This document shows, one piece after another, positions 24,795 to 33,328 of a DNA stretch of 64,000 bases. Origin of the DNA: Chryseomonas sp014190935 (lineage in GTDB: Bacteria; Pseudomonadota; Gammaproteobacteria; Pseudomonadales; Pseudomonadaceae). Position numbers and translations under genes: made by a program. Position 1 is the stretch's first letter. The number at the start of each line of letters is the position of its first letter. The DNA lies in the NCBI RefSeq assembly GCF_014190935.1, contig NZ_JACHVV010000001.1, positions 248,001 through 312,000 of the forward strand, in the 5' to 3' direction. The notes under the pieces are model-generated. The model was not told the DNA's origin. It did not search any database and was given only the letters and a program-made list of their open reading frames with translations.

Positions 24795-26225
24795 ATGCCG
24801 TTTCGATTCACCCTTGCCATCCTCGGCTGCCTGCTCGCCGGTTCCGCCCAGGCGCGGCTCGGCGCCCTGCCACCCGAAGCACCGCGCCATGTCGCGGCCC
24901 GCGACCTGGTCGCCATCGAGCGTGCCGGTGAATTGCGCGTCCTGGTCAACCAGAGTCGGCACAGCTCCGGCGAATGGAACGGCCAGGCCCTGGGCATCGA
25001 GTATCGGCGCCTGGAGGCCTTCGCCCGCTACCTGCGGCAGCAGCCCGGGGGCCGGCCGCTGCGCCTGGTCTTTGTGCCCAAGGCCAAGGACGACCTCCTG
25101 GCGGCGCTGCAGCGCGGCGAGGGCGATCTGGTGGCGCCAGGCGAAACCTTGCTGCCGCCGCCGCGTTCGGCACTGATCGCCGCGTCGGTGGCGGCGCCCA
25201 CCAGTTTGGTAGTGGTGGGCGGACGCGGCCAGCGCCTGCCTCGCCATCTGGAACAACTGGCCGGGCGGCGGGTGGTGCTGCCCCAGGGCAGCGCCGCCGG
25301 CCCGGCCCTGGAACGGCTCAACGTCCAGCTGGAAAAGCGCAGATTGCGGCCAGTGCAGGTCGAGTGGGCCGATCCGACCCTGGCGGTGGAGGACGTCCTG
25401 GAGCTGACCCAGGCCGGCATCTATCCGCTCAGCGTCGTCGAATCCGGCCTGGCGCATCGCTGGGCGCGGGTGCTGCCGCGCCTGCGGGTCGCCGATCGGG
25501 TGGTGGTGGCCCATGACCAGGCGCAGCTCTGGTACGTGCGCGCCCCGGCGCATCAGCTCGCCGAGCGGATCCGGGCCTTCGCCCGGGCACCCCAGGCGCG
25601 CGATGATGACAAGGCCTTTCGCCAGGCCTATGCGCGCCGCTATCAGGTGCGCGATCCGCTGCAGGCCCATGACCGCAAGCGCCTGGCCCAGGTGCGGCCG
25701 CTGCTGCAGCGCTATGCCAAGGCCTACGACTTCGACTGGCTGACCCTGGCCGCCATGGCCTACAAGGAATCCGGCCTCGATCCCCATGCGCTCGGTGCCG
25801 GCCGCGCCGCGGGGCTGCTGCAGATCACCCCGCGGGCGGCGCGCAGCGTCGGGGTGCGCAACCTGCATTCCGCCGAGGACAACGTCAAGGCCGCCACCCG
25901 CTACCTGGCGCGCCTGCGCCGCGAGTTCTTCTCCAGTCCGCGGCTTGCCGAACGCGAGCGCCGCGCCTTCACGCTGGCGGCCTACAACCTTGGCCCGGAG
26001 CGCGTCCAGGCGCTGCGGGCCAAGGCACGCAAGCAGGGGCTGGACGGCGATCGCTGGTTCTTTCAGGTCGAGCGCATCGCCGCCGAGGAGGTGGGTATCG
26101 GAGTGGTCAACTACGTGGCCAGCGTCAACAAATACCGGGTGGCCTTCAGTCGTGAACGGGCGCGCCTGGAAGCTCCGGCCGTGGCGGCGACCGGCGCCGG
26201 GGCGACCCGAGGCGAAGACGGTTGA
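24795..26225 (+). CDS. mltF2: Membrane-bound lytic transglycosylase MltF2
   Basis: 476-residue periplasmic protein with a Sec signal peptide (MPFRFTLAILGCLLAGSAQA). Residues 40-280 form a solute-binding-protein (SBP_bac_3-like) domain and 300-450 a family 1 lysozyme-like transglycosylase domain with the catalytic glutamate in MAYKESGLDP (about residue 325), then GLLQITP and AAYNLGP. MltF enzymes cleave murein to 1,6-anhydro products, and the SBP domain regulates this. ATG 24795 follows AGGAG and gives the signal peptide; the longer open frame upstream is not coding. Corresponds by order to PA2865. Confidence 0.92.
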   Translation: MPFRFTLAILGCLLAGSAQARLGALPPEAPRHVAARDLVAIERAGELRVLVNQSRHSSGEWNGQALGIEYRRLEAFARYLRQQPGGRPLRLVFVPKAKDDLLAALQRGEGDLVAPGETLLPPPRSALIAASVAAPTSLVVVGGRGQRLPRHLEQLAGRRVVLPQGSAAGPALERLNVQLEKRRLRPVQVEWADPTLAVEDVLELTQAGIYPLSVVESGLAHRWARVLPRLRVADRVVVAHDQAQLWYVRAPAHQLAERIRAFARAPQARDDDKAFRQAYARRYQVRDPLQAHDRKRLAQVRPLLQRYAKAYDFDWLTLAAMAYKESGLDPHALGAGRAAGLLQITPRAARSVGVRNLHSAEDNVKAATRYLARLRREFFSSPRLAERERRAFTLAAYNLGPERVQALRAKARKQGLDGDRWFFQVERIAAEEVGIGVVNYVASVNKYRVAFSRERARLEAPAVAATGAGATRGEDG

Positions 26226-26232
26226 AGCCCGC

Positions 26233-26262
26233 TTGACAGGGCGGTCGGGCCCTCCCTAGGAT
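26233..26262 (+). promoter_or_regulatory. Sigma-70 promoter with long leader
   Basis: Perfect TTGACA (26233-26238), 18-base spacer, TAGGAT (26257-26262). The start of transcription would be near 26269, leaving a leader of about 110 bases before the next ORF. The leader holds a GCGCTT...AAGCGC hairpin (26296-26320). Confidence 0.6.
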
Positions 26263-26378
26263 GATCCTGCGCCGATTTAAACAGCAACTTGCGGGGCGCT
26301 TACAAATACCGCTAAAGCGCTGGACGGAACAGGCCTCGTACTACCGCCCAGCTGGATCCACGAGGCGGAATTTCGTCC

Positions 26379-26684
26379 ATGCTACCGCTCCCGCTACGCC
26401 TGACTCCCCTAACCCAGGGCAAGCTCGCCTGTCATCCCGCCATCCTGCTCGGCGGTCCCGATCAGCCCACCCTGCTGCGTTATCTCGAAGGCTGGCCCAG
26501 GCGCTGGCCGCACAGCCGTACCCTGCAGATCCGCTTCGCCGACCGGGCCGAGCAGCTGCGCGGCTTCGGCGACGACAGCTTCGACTTCGCCGTGGTGCAA
26601 TCGCCCGGCCAGGCCGGTCTCGAATCCCTGGTGCGGGAATTGACCCGGGTGGCGCGGCAAGGCGTGATCACCCGCCGCCGCTAG
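26379..26684 (+). CDS. Small protein resembling part of a methyltransferase
   Basis: 101-residue protein without a confident family. Its C-terminal half (LRGFGDDSFDFAVVQSPGQAGLESLVRELTRVARQGVITRRR, split over residues 60-101) has the layout of the last part of a class I SAM-dependent methyltransferase: acidic turn, DFAVV strand, then a helix with the R-x-x-R-G end. The N-terminal SAM-binding glycine loop is missing apart from GGPDQPTLLRYLEG. It could be a remnant or a small binding domain. It is convergent with greB, 3 bases apart, and has its own good promoter. Confidence 0.6.
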   Translation: MLPLPLRLTPLTQGKLACHPAILLGGPDQPTLLRYLEGWPRRWPHSRTLQIRFADRAEQLRGFGDDSFDFAVVQSPGQAGLESLVRELTRVARQGVITRRR

Positions 26685-26687
26685 TCG

Positions 26688-27191
26688 TCACTCTTCGGGA
26701 TAGGCGATCTCGACGATGTACCAGCGCTGTTCGCCAGCCGGCGTCTGCAGGCGGACTTCCGCGTCCAGCGCCTTGCCGACCAGCGCTCGCGCCAGAGGCG
26801 AGTCGATGCTGATGAGGTTCTGCCGGAGGTCCAGTTCGTCCGGACCGACGATGCGATAGCGCTTCTCGGCGCCCTCGTCGTCTTCCAGGGTGACCCAGGC
26901 GCCAAAATAGACCTTGCCCGGATCGGCCGGCCGCTCGCGGATCACCTTGAGATTCTCCAGTCGCTTGCGCAGGAAACGCACCCGGCTGTCGATCTCGCGC
27001 AGCATCTTCTTGCCGTAGATGTACTCGGCGTTTTCCGAGCGATCCCCCAGCGCGGCCGCCTCGCTCACCGCCTGGGTGACCTGGGGCCGGCGCACGTTCC
27101 ACAGTTCGTGCAGTTCGGCGCGCAACCGGGCCTCGCCAGCGGCGGTGATCAGGGGCGTGCCGGCGGTGCGCGGCGGACGGTAGCGACTCAT
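26688..27191 (-). CDS. greB: Transcript cleavage factor GreB
   Basis: 167-residue GreB, which enters the secondary channel of backtracked RNA polymerase and stimulates transcript cleavage. The N-terminal coiled coil carries the two acidic tip residues in LGDRSENAEYIYGKK (about residues 48-62), with a C-terminal FKBP-like domain ending EIAYPEE. IYGKK marks GreB rather than GreA. It lies 3 bases downstream of the ABC permease gene and is likely transcribed with it. Confidence 0.95.
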   Translation of the reverse strand: MSRYRPPRTAGTPLITAAGEARLRAELHELWNVRRPQVTQAVSEAAALGDRSENAEYIYGKKMLREIDSRVRFLRKRLENLKVIRERPADPGKVYFGAWVTLEDDEGAEKRYRIVGPDELDLRQNLISIDSPLARALVGKALDAEVRLQTPAGEQRWYIVEIAYPEE

Positions 27192-27194
27192 GGA

Positions 27195-29705
27195 TCAGCT
27201 TTCTCTCAGGATCAGTAACGGACTGGCGGTGAGGGCCCGCCGCGTGCCCAGCAGGCCCGCCGTGCCGACCAGCAGGGCGCCCAGCACCGGCAGCAGCAGC
27301 AGCCAGGGATGCGGTTGCCAGTCCAGGTCGAAGGCCAGCCGGTAGAGCAGGGCGCTGACGATCTCGCAACCGAGCGCCGCGAGCAAGCCACTGGCGCCGC
27401 CGAGCAGGATGAATTCGGTGCGCCGCGCCCGTTGCAGCAACTCGCGCCGGGCACCCAGGGCACGCAGCAGGGCGCCCTGGCGGATGCGCTCGTCGAGGGT
27501 CGCCTGCAGGCCGGCCAGCAGCACGGCGATGCCGGCGGCCAGCACGAACAGCAGCACGAACTCCACCGCCACACTGACCTGGCGCAGGATGCTGCGCAGC
27601 TGGTCGAGCAGGGCATCGATGGGCAGCAGGGTCACCGCCGGGAATTGCCGGGCCAGGGCCAGTAATTCGCGGTCGTGTCCAGGCGGCAGGTAGAAGCTGC
27701 CCAGGTAGGTGAAGGGCACGTCCTGCAGGGCGCCCGGGGCGAAGATCACGAAGAAGTTCGGCTGGAAGTTGTCCCAGCTGACCTGCCGCAGGCTGGTGAC
27801 TCGCGCCTCGATCTGGCGATCGCCGATGACGAAGCCCAGGGTGTCGCCCAGGCCGACGCCGAGGCTGCGCGCCAGCTCGCTTTCCAGGGAGACGCCGGGC
27901 AGCTCGCCGGCGGGCAGCGCATCCCACCACTGACCGGCTTCCAGGCGGTTGCCGTCCGGCAATCCAGCCGACCAGGTCAGGTTGAGATCACGCCGGGTGG
28001 CACGGCCACCGCGGGAGTCGTCTTCCAGGCCTTCCTGGGCCGGATGTCCCTTCACGCTGACCAGCCGCCCCTGCACGATGGGGTAGAGCGGACTGGCGTG
28101 GGGCGAGAGAGCGCCCACCGCCGTGGCGAAGGCCTGGCGCTCGTCCGGCAGGACATTGAGGGCGAAGTGGTTGGGCGCCTCGGCCGGCAATTGCGCCTGC
28201 CAGCGTTCCAGCAACTCGCCCCGCAGCAGCACCACCAGACTCATGGCCAGCAGGATCAGGCCGAAGGCCAGGGTCTGGCCTACCGCTGCCAGGGGATGCC
28301 GGAGCAGTTGACCCAGCCCCAGCCGCCAGGCCAGGGGCGCACCCTGCATGCCCCGGCGCAGGCCGCGCAGGGCCAGGTAGAGCAGGCTGCCGAACAGCAG
28401 CCCGGCGACCAGGCCGCCCACCAGCAGCGCCAGGGTCAGGCGCAGGTCCAGCGACAGTCGCCACATGATCAGCCCCAGCGCGAGCAGGGCGCAGGCGTAG
28501 ACCAGCCAGGTGCGCAGGGGCACCGGCTGCAGGTCGCTGCGCAACACCCGCAGCGGCGGGACCCGCCCCAGGGCGGCCAGCGGCGGCAGGGCGAAGCCGA
28601 CCAGGGCGACCAGGCCGGTGCCCATGCCGGCCAGCGCCGGACCGATTCCGGCGGCCGGCAGGCGCGCCGGCAAGAGACCGTGCAGCAGCTCGAACAGCAC
28701 CAGCTGCGCCAGCCAGCCGAGCAGGGCGCCGAGCAGACTCGCCGCCAGCCCCAGCAGCCCCAGTTGCAGGCCATAGAGCACCAGGGCATCACGCCGAGTC
28801 AGGCCCAGGCAGCGCAACAGGGCGCTGGCATCGAAGCGCCGCGCGGCGAAGCGGTTGGCCGACAGCGCCACCGCCACGCCGGCCAGCACCACCGCCACCA
28901 GGCTGGCCAGCCCCAGGTAGCGCTGGGCGCGCTCCAGGGCATTGCCCAGCTGGCGATTGCCATCGCCCGGCCCTTCGAAGCGCTGGTTGGCGGCCAGGGT
29001 CGGGGTGAGGGCCTGGCGATAGGCGGCCAGCGCCTGGGGTTCGCCGCGCCAGAGTTCGCGATAGCGCACCCGGCTGCCGGGCTGGATGACCCCGGTGGCG
29101 GCCACGTCGTCGAGATTGATCAGCACCCGCGGCGTCAGGCTGTAGAAGTCACCCGCCCGATCCGGTTCGTAGGTGAGCACCCGGGTGATGGTGAGGGCCT
29201 TGCGGCCGATGTCCAGGCGATCACCCACCTTGGCATCCAGCGCCAGCAGCAGGCGCGGCTCGACCCAGGCCTCCCCGGGTGCCGGAGCGCCGCCCGGTTG
29301 CTCGGGACCGTCCGGTACCGCGGCGCTGCGCACCTCGCCGCGCAGGGGAAAATTGGCCTGGACCGCCTTGACGCTGGCCAGCTGCAGGGCCTCGGCACCC
29401 GCGGCCATGGTGCTGAAATTGAGCGAGCGGCTGTGTTCGAGGCCCCGCTGCAGGCCGGCGTCCACCTGTTCCGGGCGGGGCGGTTCGCTGCCCAGCAGCA
29501 CCAGGTCGGCGGCGAGAAATTCGCTGGCGCGATTTTCCATGCCCGCGCCCAGGCGGGCGGTGAAGTAGCCAATGGCGACGCTGGCGGCGACCGCCACCAC
29601 CAGCGCCAGGCAGAGCATGCGGATCTCGCCGGCGCGGAGTTCTCTCAGACTCTGGCGCCAGGCCAGGCCGAACAATCGGGCGAAGGGCAGGCCGGTGCGC
29701 CTCAT
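27195..29705 (-). CDS. ABC transporter permease, YbbP-like (FtsX domains)
   Basis: 836-residue inner-membrane protein with two FtsX-like permease domains and large periplasmic loops. The first helix is near residue 30-50, with clusters of helices around 265-480 and 715-830 (ten or so in total). With the ATPase encoded just upstream it forms a type VII (MacB/LolCDE-like) mechanotransmission complex; E. coli YbbAP is the closest named relative. The ATG overlaps the ATPase stop by 4 bases. In P. aeruginosa this pair also sits beside tesA. Confidence 0.92.
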   Translation of the reverse strand: MRRTGLPFARLFGLAWRQSLRELRAGEIRMLCLALVVAVAASVAIGYFTARLGAGMENRASEFLAADLVLLGSEPPRPEQVDAGLQRGLEHSRSLNFSTMAAGAEALQLASVKAVQANFPLRGEVRSAAVPDGPEQPGGAPAPGEAWVEPRLLLALDAKVGDRLDIGRKALTITRVLTYEPDRAGDFYSLTPRVLINLDDVAATGVIQPGSRVRYRELWRGEPQALAAYRQALTPTLAANQRFEGPGDGNRQLGNALERAQRYLGLASLVAVVLAGVAVALSANRFAARRFDASALLRCLGLTRRDALVLYGLQLGLLGLAASLLGALLGWLAQLVLFELLHGLLPARLPAAGIGPALAGMGTGLVALVGFALPPLAALGRVPPLRVLRSDLQPVPLRTWLVYACALLALGLIMWRLSLDLRLTLALLVGGLVAGLLFGSLLYLALRGLRRGMQGAPLAWRLGLGQLLRHPLAAVGQTLAFGLILLAMSLVVLLRGELLERWQAQLPAEAPNHFALNVLPDERQAFATAVGALSPHASPLYPIVQGRLVSVKGHPAQEGLEDDSRGGRATRRDLNLTWSAGLPDGNRLEAGQWWDALPAGELPGVSLESELARSLGVGLGDTLGFVIGDRQIEARVTSLRQVSWDNFQPNFFVIFAPGALQDVPFTYLGSFYLPPGHDRELLALARQFPAVTLLPIDALLDQLRSILRQVSVAVEFVLLFVLAAGIAVLLAGLQATLDERIRQGALLRALGARRELLQRARRTEFILLGGASGLLAALGCEIVSALLYRLAFDLDWQPHPWLLLLPVLGALLVGTAGLLGTRRALTASPLLILRES

Positions 29706-30376
29706 GCCGCGACCTGCCGACCGCCTTCCAGGCGCAATTGGCGGGCGCAGCGCGCGGCCAGGCGCTCGTCATGGGTCACCAGCACCAGCGTCGTGCCCCG
29801 CTCGCGATTGAGTTCGAACAGCAGATCACTGATATGGGCGCCGGTGCGGCTGTCGAGATTGCCGGTGGGTTCGTCGGCGAAGAGGATGCTGGGGCGCGGC
29901 GCGAAGGCGCGCGCCAGGGCCACCCGCTGCTGCTCGCCACCGGAGAGCTGGCGCGGATAGTGACGCAGCCGTTCGCCCAGGCCGACCCGTTCCAGCAGGG
30001 CCACCGCCTGTTCCCGGGCCTGGCGCACGCCCTCAAGTTCCAGCGGCAGCATGACGTTTTCCAGCGCCGTGAGGCTGTCCAGCAGCTGGAAGGACTGGAA
30101 GACGAAGCCCACCCGTTCCGCGCGCAGGCGGGCGCGGGCGTCTTCATCGAGGGTGTCCAGGCGCTGACCGGCGAGATGGACCTCGCCGCCGCTGGGCAGG
30201 TCGAGACCGGCCAGCAGGCCGAGCAGGGTGGACTTGCCGGAACCCGAGCTGCCGACGATGGCCAAACTGTCGCCGGCGTGCAATTGCAGATCCAGCGCCT
30301 GGAGGATCGGCAGCGCGCCTTCCGCGCCCGTGACGACCTTGCTAAGGTCGCGTGCCAGCAGTATGACTTCGCTCAT
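29702..30376 (-). CDS. ABC transporter ATP-binding protein, YbbA-like
   Basis: 224-residue ATPase of the LolD/MacB class. Walker A is IVGSSGSGKSTLLGLLAG, signature LSGGEQQRVALARA, Walker B ILFADEPTGNLD, and the H-loop VTHDE. ATG 30376 is preferred over the longer open frame because it gives the normal MSEVILLARDLSK N-terminus. Partner of the adjacent permease, probably extracting or moving a lipophilic or lipoprotein-type substrate. It is divergent from tesA. Confidence 0.94.
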   Translation of the reverse strand: MSEVILLARDLSKVVTGAEGALPILQALDLQLHAGDSLAIVGSSGSGKSTLLGLLAGLDLPSGGEVHLAGQRLDTLDEDARARLRAERVGFVFQSFQLLDSLTALENVMLPLELEGVRQAREQAVALLERVGLGERLRHYPRQLSGGEQQRVALARAFAPRPSILFADEPTGNLDSRTGAHISDLLFELNRERGTTLVLVTHDERLAARCARQLRLEGGRQVAA

Positions 30377-30464
30377 GAGGTTTCCGATGCCGTATTCGAA
30401 GGGCCCGCACGCGGGCGGCTGTGGCGAGTTAGAGTCAAAAAGCCGGACGAAGTCCAGTGCGCCT

Positions 30465-31079
30465 TTGCGCCAAGGCATTGCCTGGCTGCTGGCCGTGCTC
30501 TGTCTGACCCTGACGCCGCTGGCCATGGCGCGCACCCTGCTGGTGGTGGGCGACAGTATCAGTGCCGGCTACGGCCTCGCCGAAGGCCAGGGCTGGGTGC
30601 GCCTGCTGGAGCGGCGCCTGCAGGCGCAGCGGCTCGACTATCAGGTGGTGAATGCCTCCATCAGCGGCGACACCACCGCTGGCGGCCTGGCGCGACTGCC
30701 GCGGTTGCTGGCTGATCATCAACCGGCGGTGGTGGCCATCGAACTGGGTGGCAACGACGGTCTGCGTGGCCAGCCGCTGGCCCAGTTCGAGCGCAACCTC
30801 ACCGCCCTGGTGGAACAGGCCAAGGCCAGGGGCGCGCGCGTCCTGCTGCTGGGCATGCGCCTGCCGCCCAACTACGGACCGCGCTATACCGACGGCTTCG
30901 CCCAGGTCTATACCGACGTGGCCAAGGCCCAGCAGGTGGCCCTGGTGCCCTTCCTGCTCGAAGGGGTAGGCGGCGATCCGGCCTATATGCAGGCGGACGG
31001 CATCCACCCCCAGGCCAATGCCCAGCAACGCCTGCTGGACAACGCCTGGCCCCAGTTGCAGCCGCTGCTGCGCGACTGA
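30465..31079 (+). CDS. tesA: Arylesterase/multifunctional esterase TesA
   Basis: 204-residue periplasmic SGNH hydrolase (thioesterase I / lysophospholipase L1 type). Signal peptide MRQGIAWLLAVLCLTLTPLAMA; block I VVGDSISAGYG with the nucleophilic serine, block III GGNDGLRG, block V ADGIHP with the Asp-His pair. I choose TTG 30465 because it gives a compact signal peptide and the usual length. ATG 30387 has GAGG upstream but would add 26 residues, including the very rare TTA and AT-rich codons, which look like promoter DNA. This choice changes the divergent gap to the ABC gene from 10 to 88 bases. Confidence 0.88.
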   Translation: MRQGIAWLLAVLCLTLTPLAMARTLLVVGDSISAGYGLAEGQGWVRLLERRLQAQRLDYQVVNASISGDTTAGGLARLPRLLADHQPAVVAIELGGNDGLRGQPLAQFERNLTALVEQAKARGARVLLLGMRLPPNYGPRYTDGFAQVYTDVAKAQQVALVPFLLEGVGGDPAYMQADGIHPQANAQQRLLDNAWPQLQPLLRD

Positions 31080-31177
31080 ACGTCGGACTTTTCCCCGGCG
31101 GGGCTTTCCGCTAAGGTTGCGCGCCCCGCCGGTCCGGCCAATCTACCGCCCGGCGGATCCGCCCCTGGAGTATCCCG

Positions 31178-31459
31178 ATGTCCCGCCTTTCCCGGTCCAT
31201 GCACGGCTATCAGCTGATCCAGCCCGATGCCCAGCTCGACCTGTTCGCCTGCCGCGAGGGTCGGGTCCATATCGTCGCCCGGCAGCTGGAGCTGGGCTCG
31301 CCGACCGACCGGACCCTGTGCGGCACCCTGCTGCCGGCACGGCCCCGGATGCATGCGCTGAATCGCCGGGCACTGGGCCTCAAGACCCTCTGCCCGGCCT
31401 GCATGCAGCGGCTGCAGGGCGCCAAACGGGGTTTGCCCAATCCGTTACAGGTCTTTTGA
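31178..31459 (+). CDS. Small conserved hypothetical protein with CxxC
   Basis: 93-residue basic protein with no signal peptide or membrane segment. It contains cysteines at LFACRE, TLCGTL and CPACM near the C-terminus (about residues 45-80), which could bind zinc. The start ATG has CTGGAG upstream. A hypothetical gene lies in the same place, between tesA and the L,D-transpeptidase gene, in P. aeruginosa from memory. Function unknown. Confidence 0.7.
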   Translation: MSRLSRSMHGYQLIQPDAQLDLFACREGRVHIVARQLELGSPTDRTLCGTLLPARPRMHALNRRALGLKTLCPACMQRLQGAKRGLPNPLQVF

Positions 31460-31533
31460 GGCCCTGCCGGACGCCGATCGAGGCGTGTACAATTCGCGCC
31501 GTCACCTTTTTGCTTCTTGCAAGGATTCATCCC

Positions 31534-32511
31534 ATGCCCGCGCGCGTTTCGACCCTGGTCGGTTCCCTCTCGCTGTTTGGTCTGTTGAGCGCGGGTACGG
31601 CGCAGGCACTGGAGTTGCCCCTGCCGCCACCCGGTGAAGACGTGGTCGGCGAGGTTCAGGTCATCAAGGCCGCCTACGAAGACACCTTTGCCGATCTCGG
31701 CCAGAAGTACGATCTGGGCTACACCGAGATGGTGGCCGCCAACCCGGGCGTCGATGCCTGGTTGCCGGGCGCCGGCACCGAGATCGTGCTGCCCACGCGC
31801 TTCATCCTGCCGCCCGGCCCGCGCGAAGGCATCGTCATCAACATCGCCGAATACCGCATGTACTACTACCCCAAGGGTGGTCACACGGTGTTCACCTACC
31901 CGCTGGGCATCGGCCGCGAAGGCTGGGGTTCGCCCATCGGCGTGACCAAGGTGGTGGACAAGATCAAGGATCCGTCCTGGTATCCGCCGGAGTCGGTGCG
32001 TGCCGAGCACGCCGCCGAAGGCGATCCGCTGCCCAAGGTGGTGCCGCCCGGTCCGGACAATCCCCTCGGCCCCTACAAGATCCGCCTGACCCTGCCGGGC
32101 TATCTCATCCACGGTTCGGACAAGAAGTTCGGCATCGGCATGCAGGTCAGCCATGGCTGCTTCCGCATGTACAACTTCAATGTCACCGAACTGGTCGGCA
32201 TGCTGCCGGTAGGGACCCCGGTGCGCATCCTCGACGAGCCCTACAAGTTCGGCGTGAGCCAGGGCAAGCTCTACCTGGAGGCGCACCAGCCGGTCAGCGT
32301 GAAGGGCGATCCGACCGACATCGATCGTCAGGCCGCGGTGGTCAATGCGCTGATCAAGCGTGACGACCTGCTGCAGGCCAACAGCGCGGTGAACTGGAAC
32401 ACGGTGCGTGACGTGGTCCAGGGCCAGGACGGCCTGCCGGTGGAGATCGCCGACCTGCCCGCCGGGATGGTTACCGGCACGGTGGCCAAGGCGCCCGCCA
32501 AAGCCCTGTGA
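31534..32511 (+). CDS. L,D-transpeptidase (ErfK/YbiS/YcfS/YnhG type)
   Basis: 325-residue periplasmic enzyme: signal peptide ending GTAQA (about residue 26), LysM-like segment (about 40-88, FADLGQKYDLGYTEMVAANPGV), and a YkuD catalytic domain with the active-site His in LIHGSDKK and Cys in VSHGCFRMYN (about residues 190-213). Enzymes of this group attach Braun-type lipoproteins to meso-DAP of peptidoglycan. The convergent neighbour is oprI, whose product ends in the lysine used for such a bond, so the two genes very likely act together. Confidence 0.94.
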   Translation: MPARVSTLVGSLSLFGLLSAGTAQALELPLPPPGEDVVGEVQVIKAAYEDTFADLGQKYDLGYTEMVAANPGVDAWLPGAGTEIVLPTRFILPPGPREGIVINIAEYRMYYYPKGGHTVFTYPLGIGREGWGSPIGVTKVVDKIKDPSWYPPESVRAEHAAEGDPLPKVVPPGPDNPLGPYKIRLTLPGYLIHGSDKKFGIGMQVSHGCFRMYNFNVTELVGMLPVGTPVRILDEPYKFGVSQGKLYLEAHQPVSVKGDPTDIDRQAAVVNALIKRDDLLQANSAVNWNTVRDVVQGQDGLPVEIADLPAGMVTGTVAKAPAKAL

Positions 32512-32544
32512 TCGCGACCGGCCGAGCGCGCTCGGCCGGCCAGA

Positions 32545-32587
32545 CAAACAAAAAGCCCGCCATCTGAGATGGCGGGCTTTTTGTTTG
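32545..32587. terminator. Bidirectional terminator between ldt and oprI
   Basis: Perfect 20-bp stem with a 3-base loop (arms 32545-32564 and 32568-32587), the outer part A-rich on one side and T-rich on the other (TTTTTGTTT). It can stop transcription from both convergent genes. Confidence 0.95.
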
Positions 32588-32633
32588 CTCCGGGAAAGGC
32601 GACTGTTGCCACTCGCCTTTCCAGCCGAGGCGC

Positions 32634-32885
32634 TTACTTGCGGCTGGCTTTTTCCAGCATACGCAGGGCGCGCTCGTTGGCTTCGTCAGCGGTCTGCTGA
32701 GCTTTCTGAGCGGCGGCCAGGGCCTCGTCAGCGTGACGGTAGGCTTCGTCAGCACGAGCCTGAGCGCGGGCAGCGGCGTCTTCGGTAGCGGTCAGGCGAG
32801 CTTCGCTTTCCTTGTTAGCGGTGCTGCAACCAGTGGCCAGAGCAGCGGCCAGAGCCAGGGCGGCGAATTTCAGAGCGTTGTTCAT
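32634..32885 (-). CDS. oprI: Outer membrane lipoprotein OprI
   Basis: 83-residue Braun-type murein lipoprotein, nearly identical to P. aeruginosa OprI. Lipobox ATGC with the acylated Cys at residue 20, then a helical heptad region (ARLTATEDAAARAQARADEA) that trimerises, and the C-terminal lysine (MLEKASRK) that is joined to peptidoglycan. It anchors the outer membrane to the wall. ATG 32885 has AAGGGG eight bases upstream, and the gene is expected to be very strongly expressed. Confidence 0.98.
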   Translation of the reverse strand: MNNALKFAALALAAALATGCSTANKESEARLTATEDAAARAQARADEAYRHADEALAAAQKAQQTADEANERALRMLEKASRK

Positions 32886-33328
32886 CGTAAACCCCTTGAG
32901 GTAGACATCCTGTTTTAAGATCAATTTCCCAGGTGGAAAATTGCGGCTACATACTACTCATTACCGGTCGTAAGTAAACTGAGCGAACCCGTTGAAGAGG
33001 GATTTTTTACGGAAATTCCTCTCTGCTCCCCGTGTTCGTCCCCGAATGCCTGCACCCGGCACCAGCAACTGCTTGGATGGCTGAAAGCCACGAACGTTTC
33101 AAAACGTTAGAGGATGACCGGAAGTTGTCAAGGTCAAAGCCGCGCCTGCTCCCGCGCGGGCGGCCCTGATATAGTGTGATTTCTCGGTGCGACGGCTGGT
33201 CAGAACCTGCTTGTTCCGGAGGGGTCTGACGCGCTGTGGCTCAGTCCCGCACAGGAAGGGTGCGTTCTCGTCTTCGGGTATCATCGATAACAATGGATAA
33301 GGCGGAGCCAAACCGCCAAGGAGTAGTC
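32886..33328. other. 443-base intergenic region upstream of oprI
   Basis: No credible ORF. It holds the oprI promoter candidate at 32951-32978, an inverted repeat AACGTTT-CA-AAACGTT at 33093-33108, a CCCGCGCGGG palindrome at 33151-33160, a TATAGT (33170-33175) that could be a -10 for the GNAT gene, and a GGCGG/CCGCC hairpin (33301-33317) directly before that gene's ribosome-binding site. Confidence 0.6.
32951..32978 (-). promoter_or_regulatory. Candidate oprI promoter
   Basis: On the minus strand TTTACT (32978-32973), a 16-base spacer and TAGTAT (32956-32951). The transcript would start about 60 bases before the ATG. It is the best sigma-70-like pair upstream of this highly expressed gene. 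Confidence 0.4.

Noticed and set aside
31091..31132. 10-bp hairpin after tesA as a terminator
   Set aside because: An 18-base loop and no T-run; too weak to list as a terminator.
33099..33311. Possible minus-strand gene in the region upstream of oprI
   Set aside because: Composition is not protein-like, there is no ribosome-binding site, and the region holds regulatory repeats instead.
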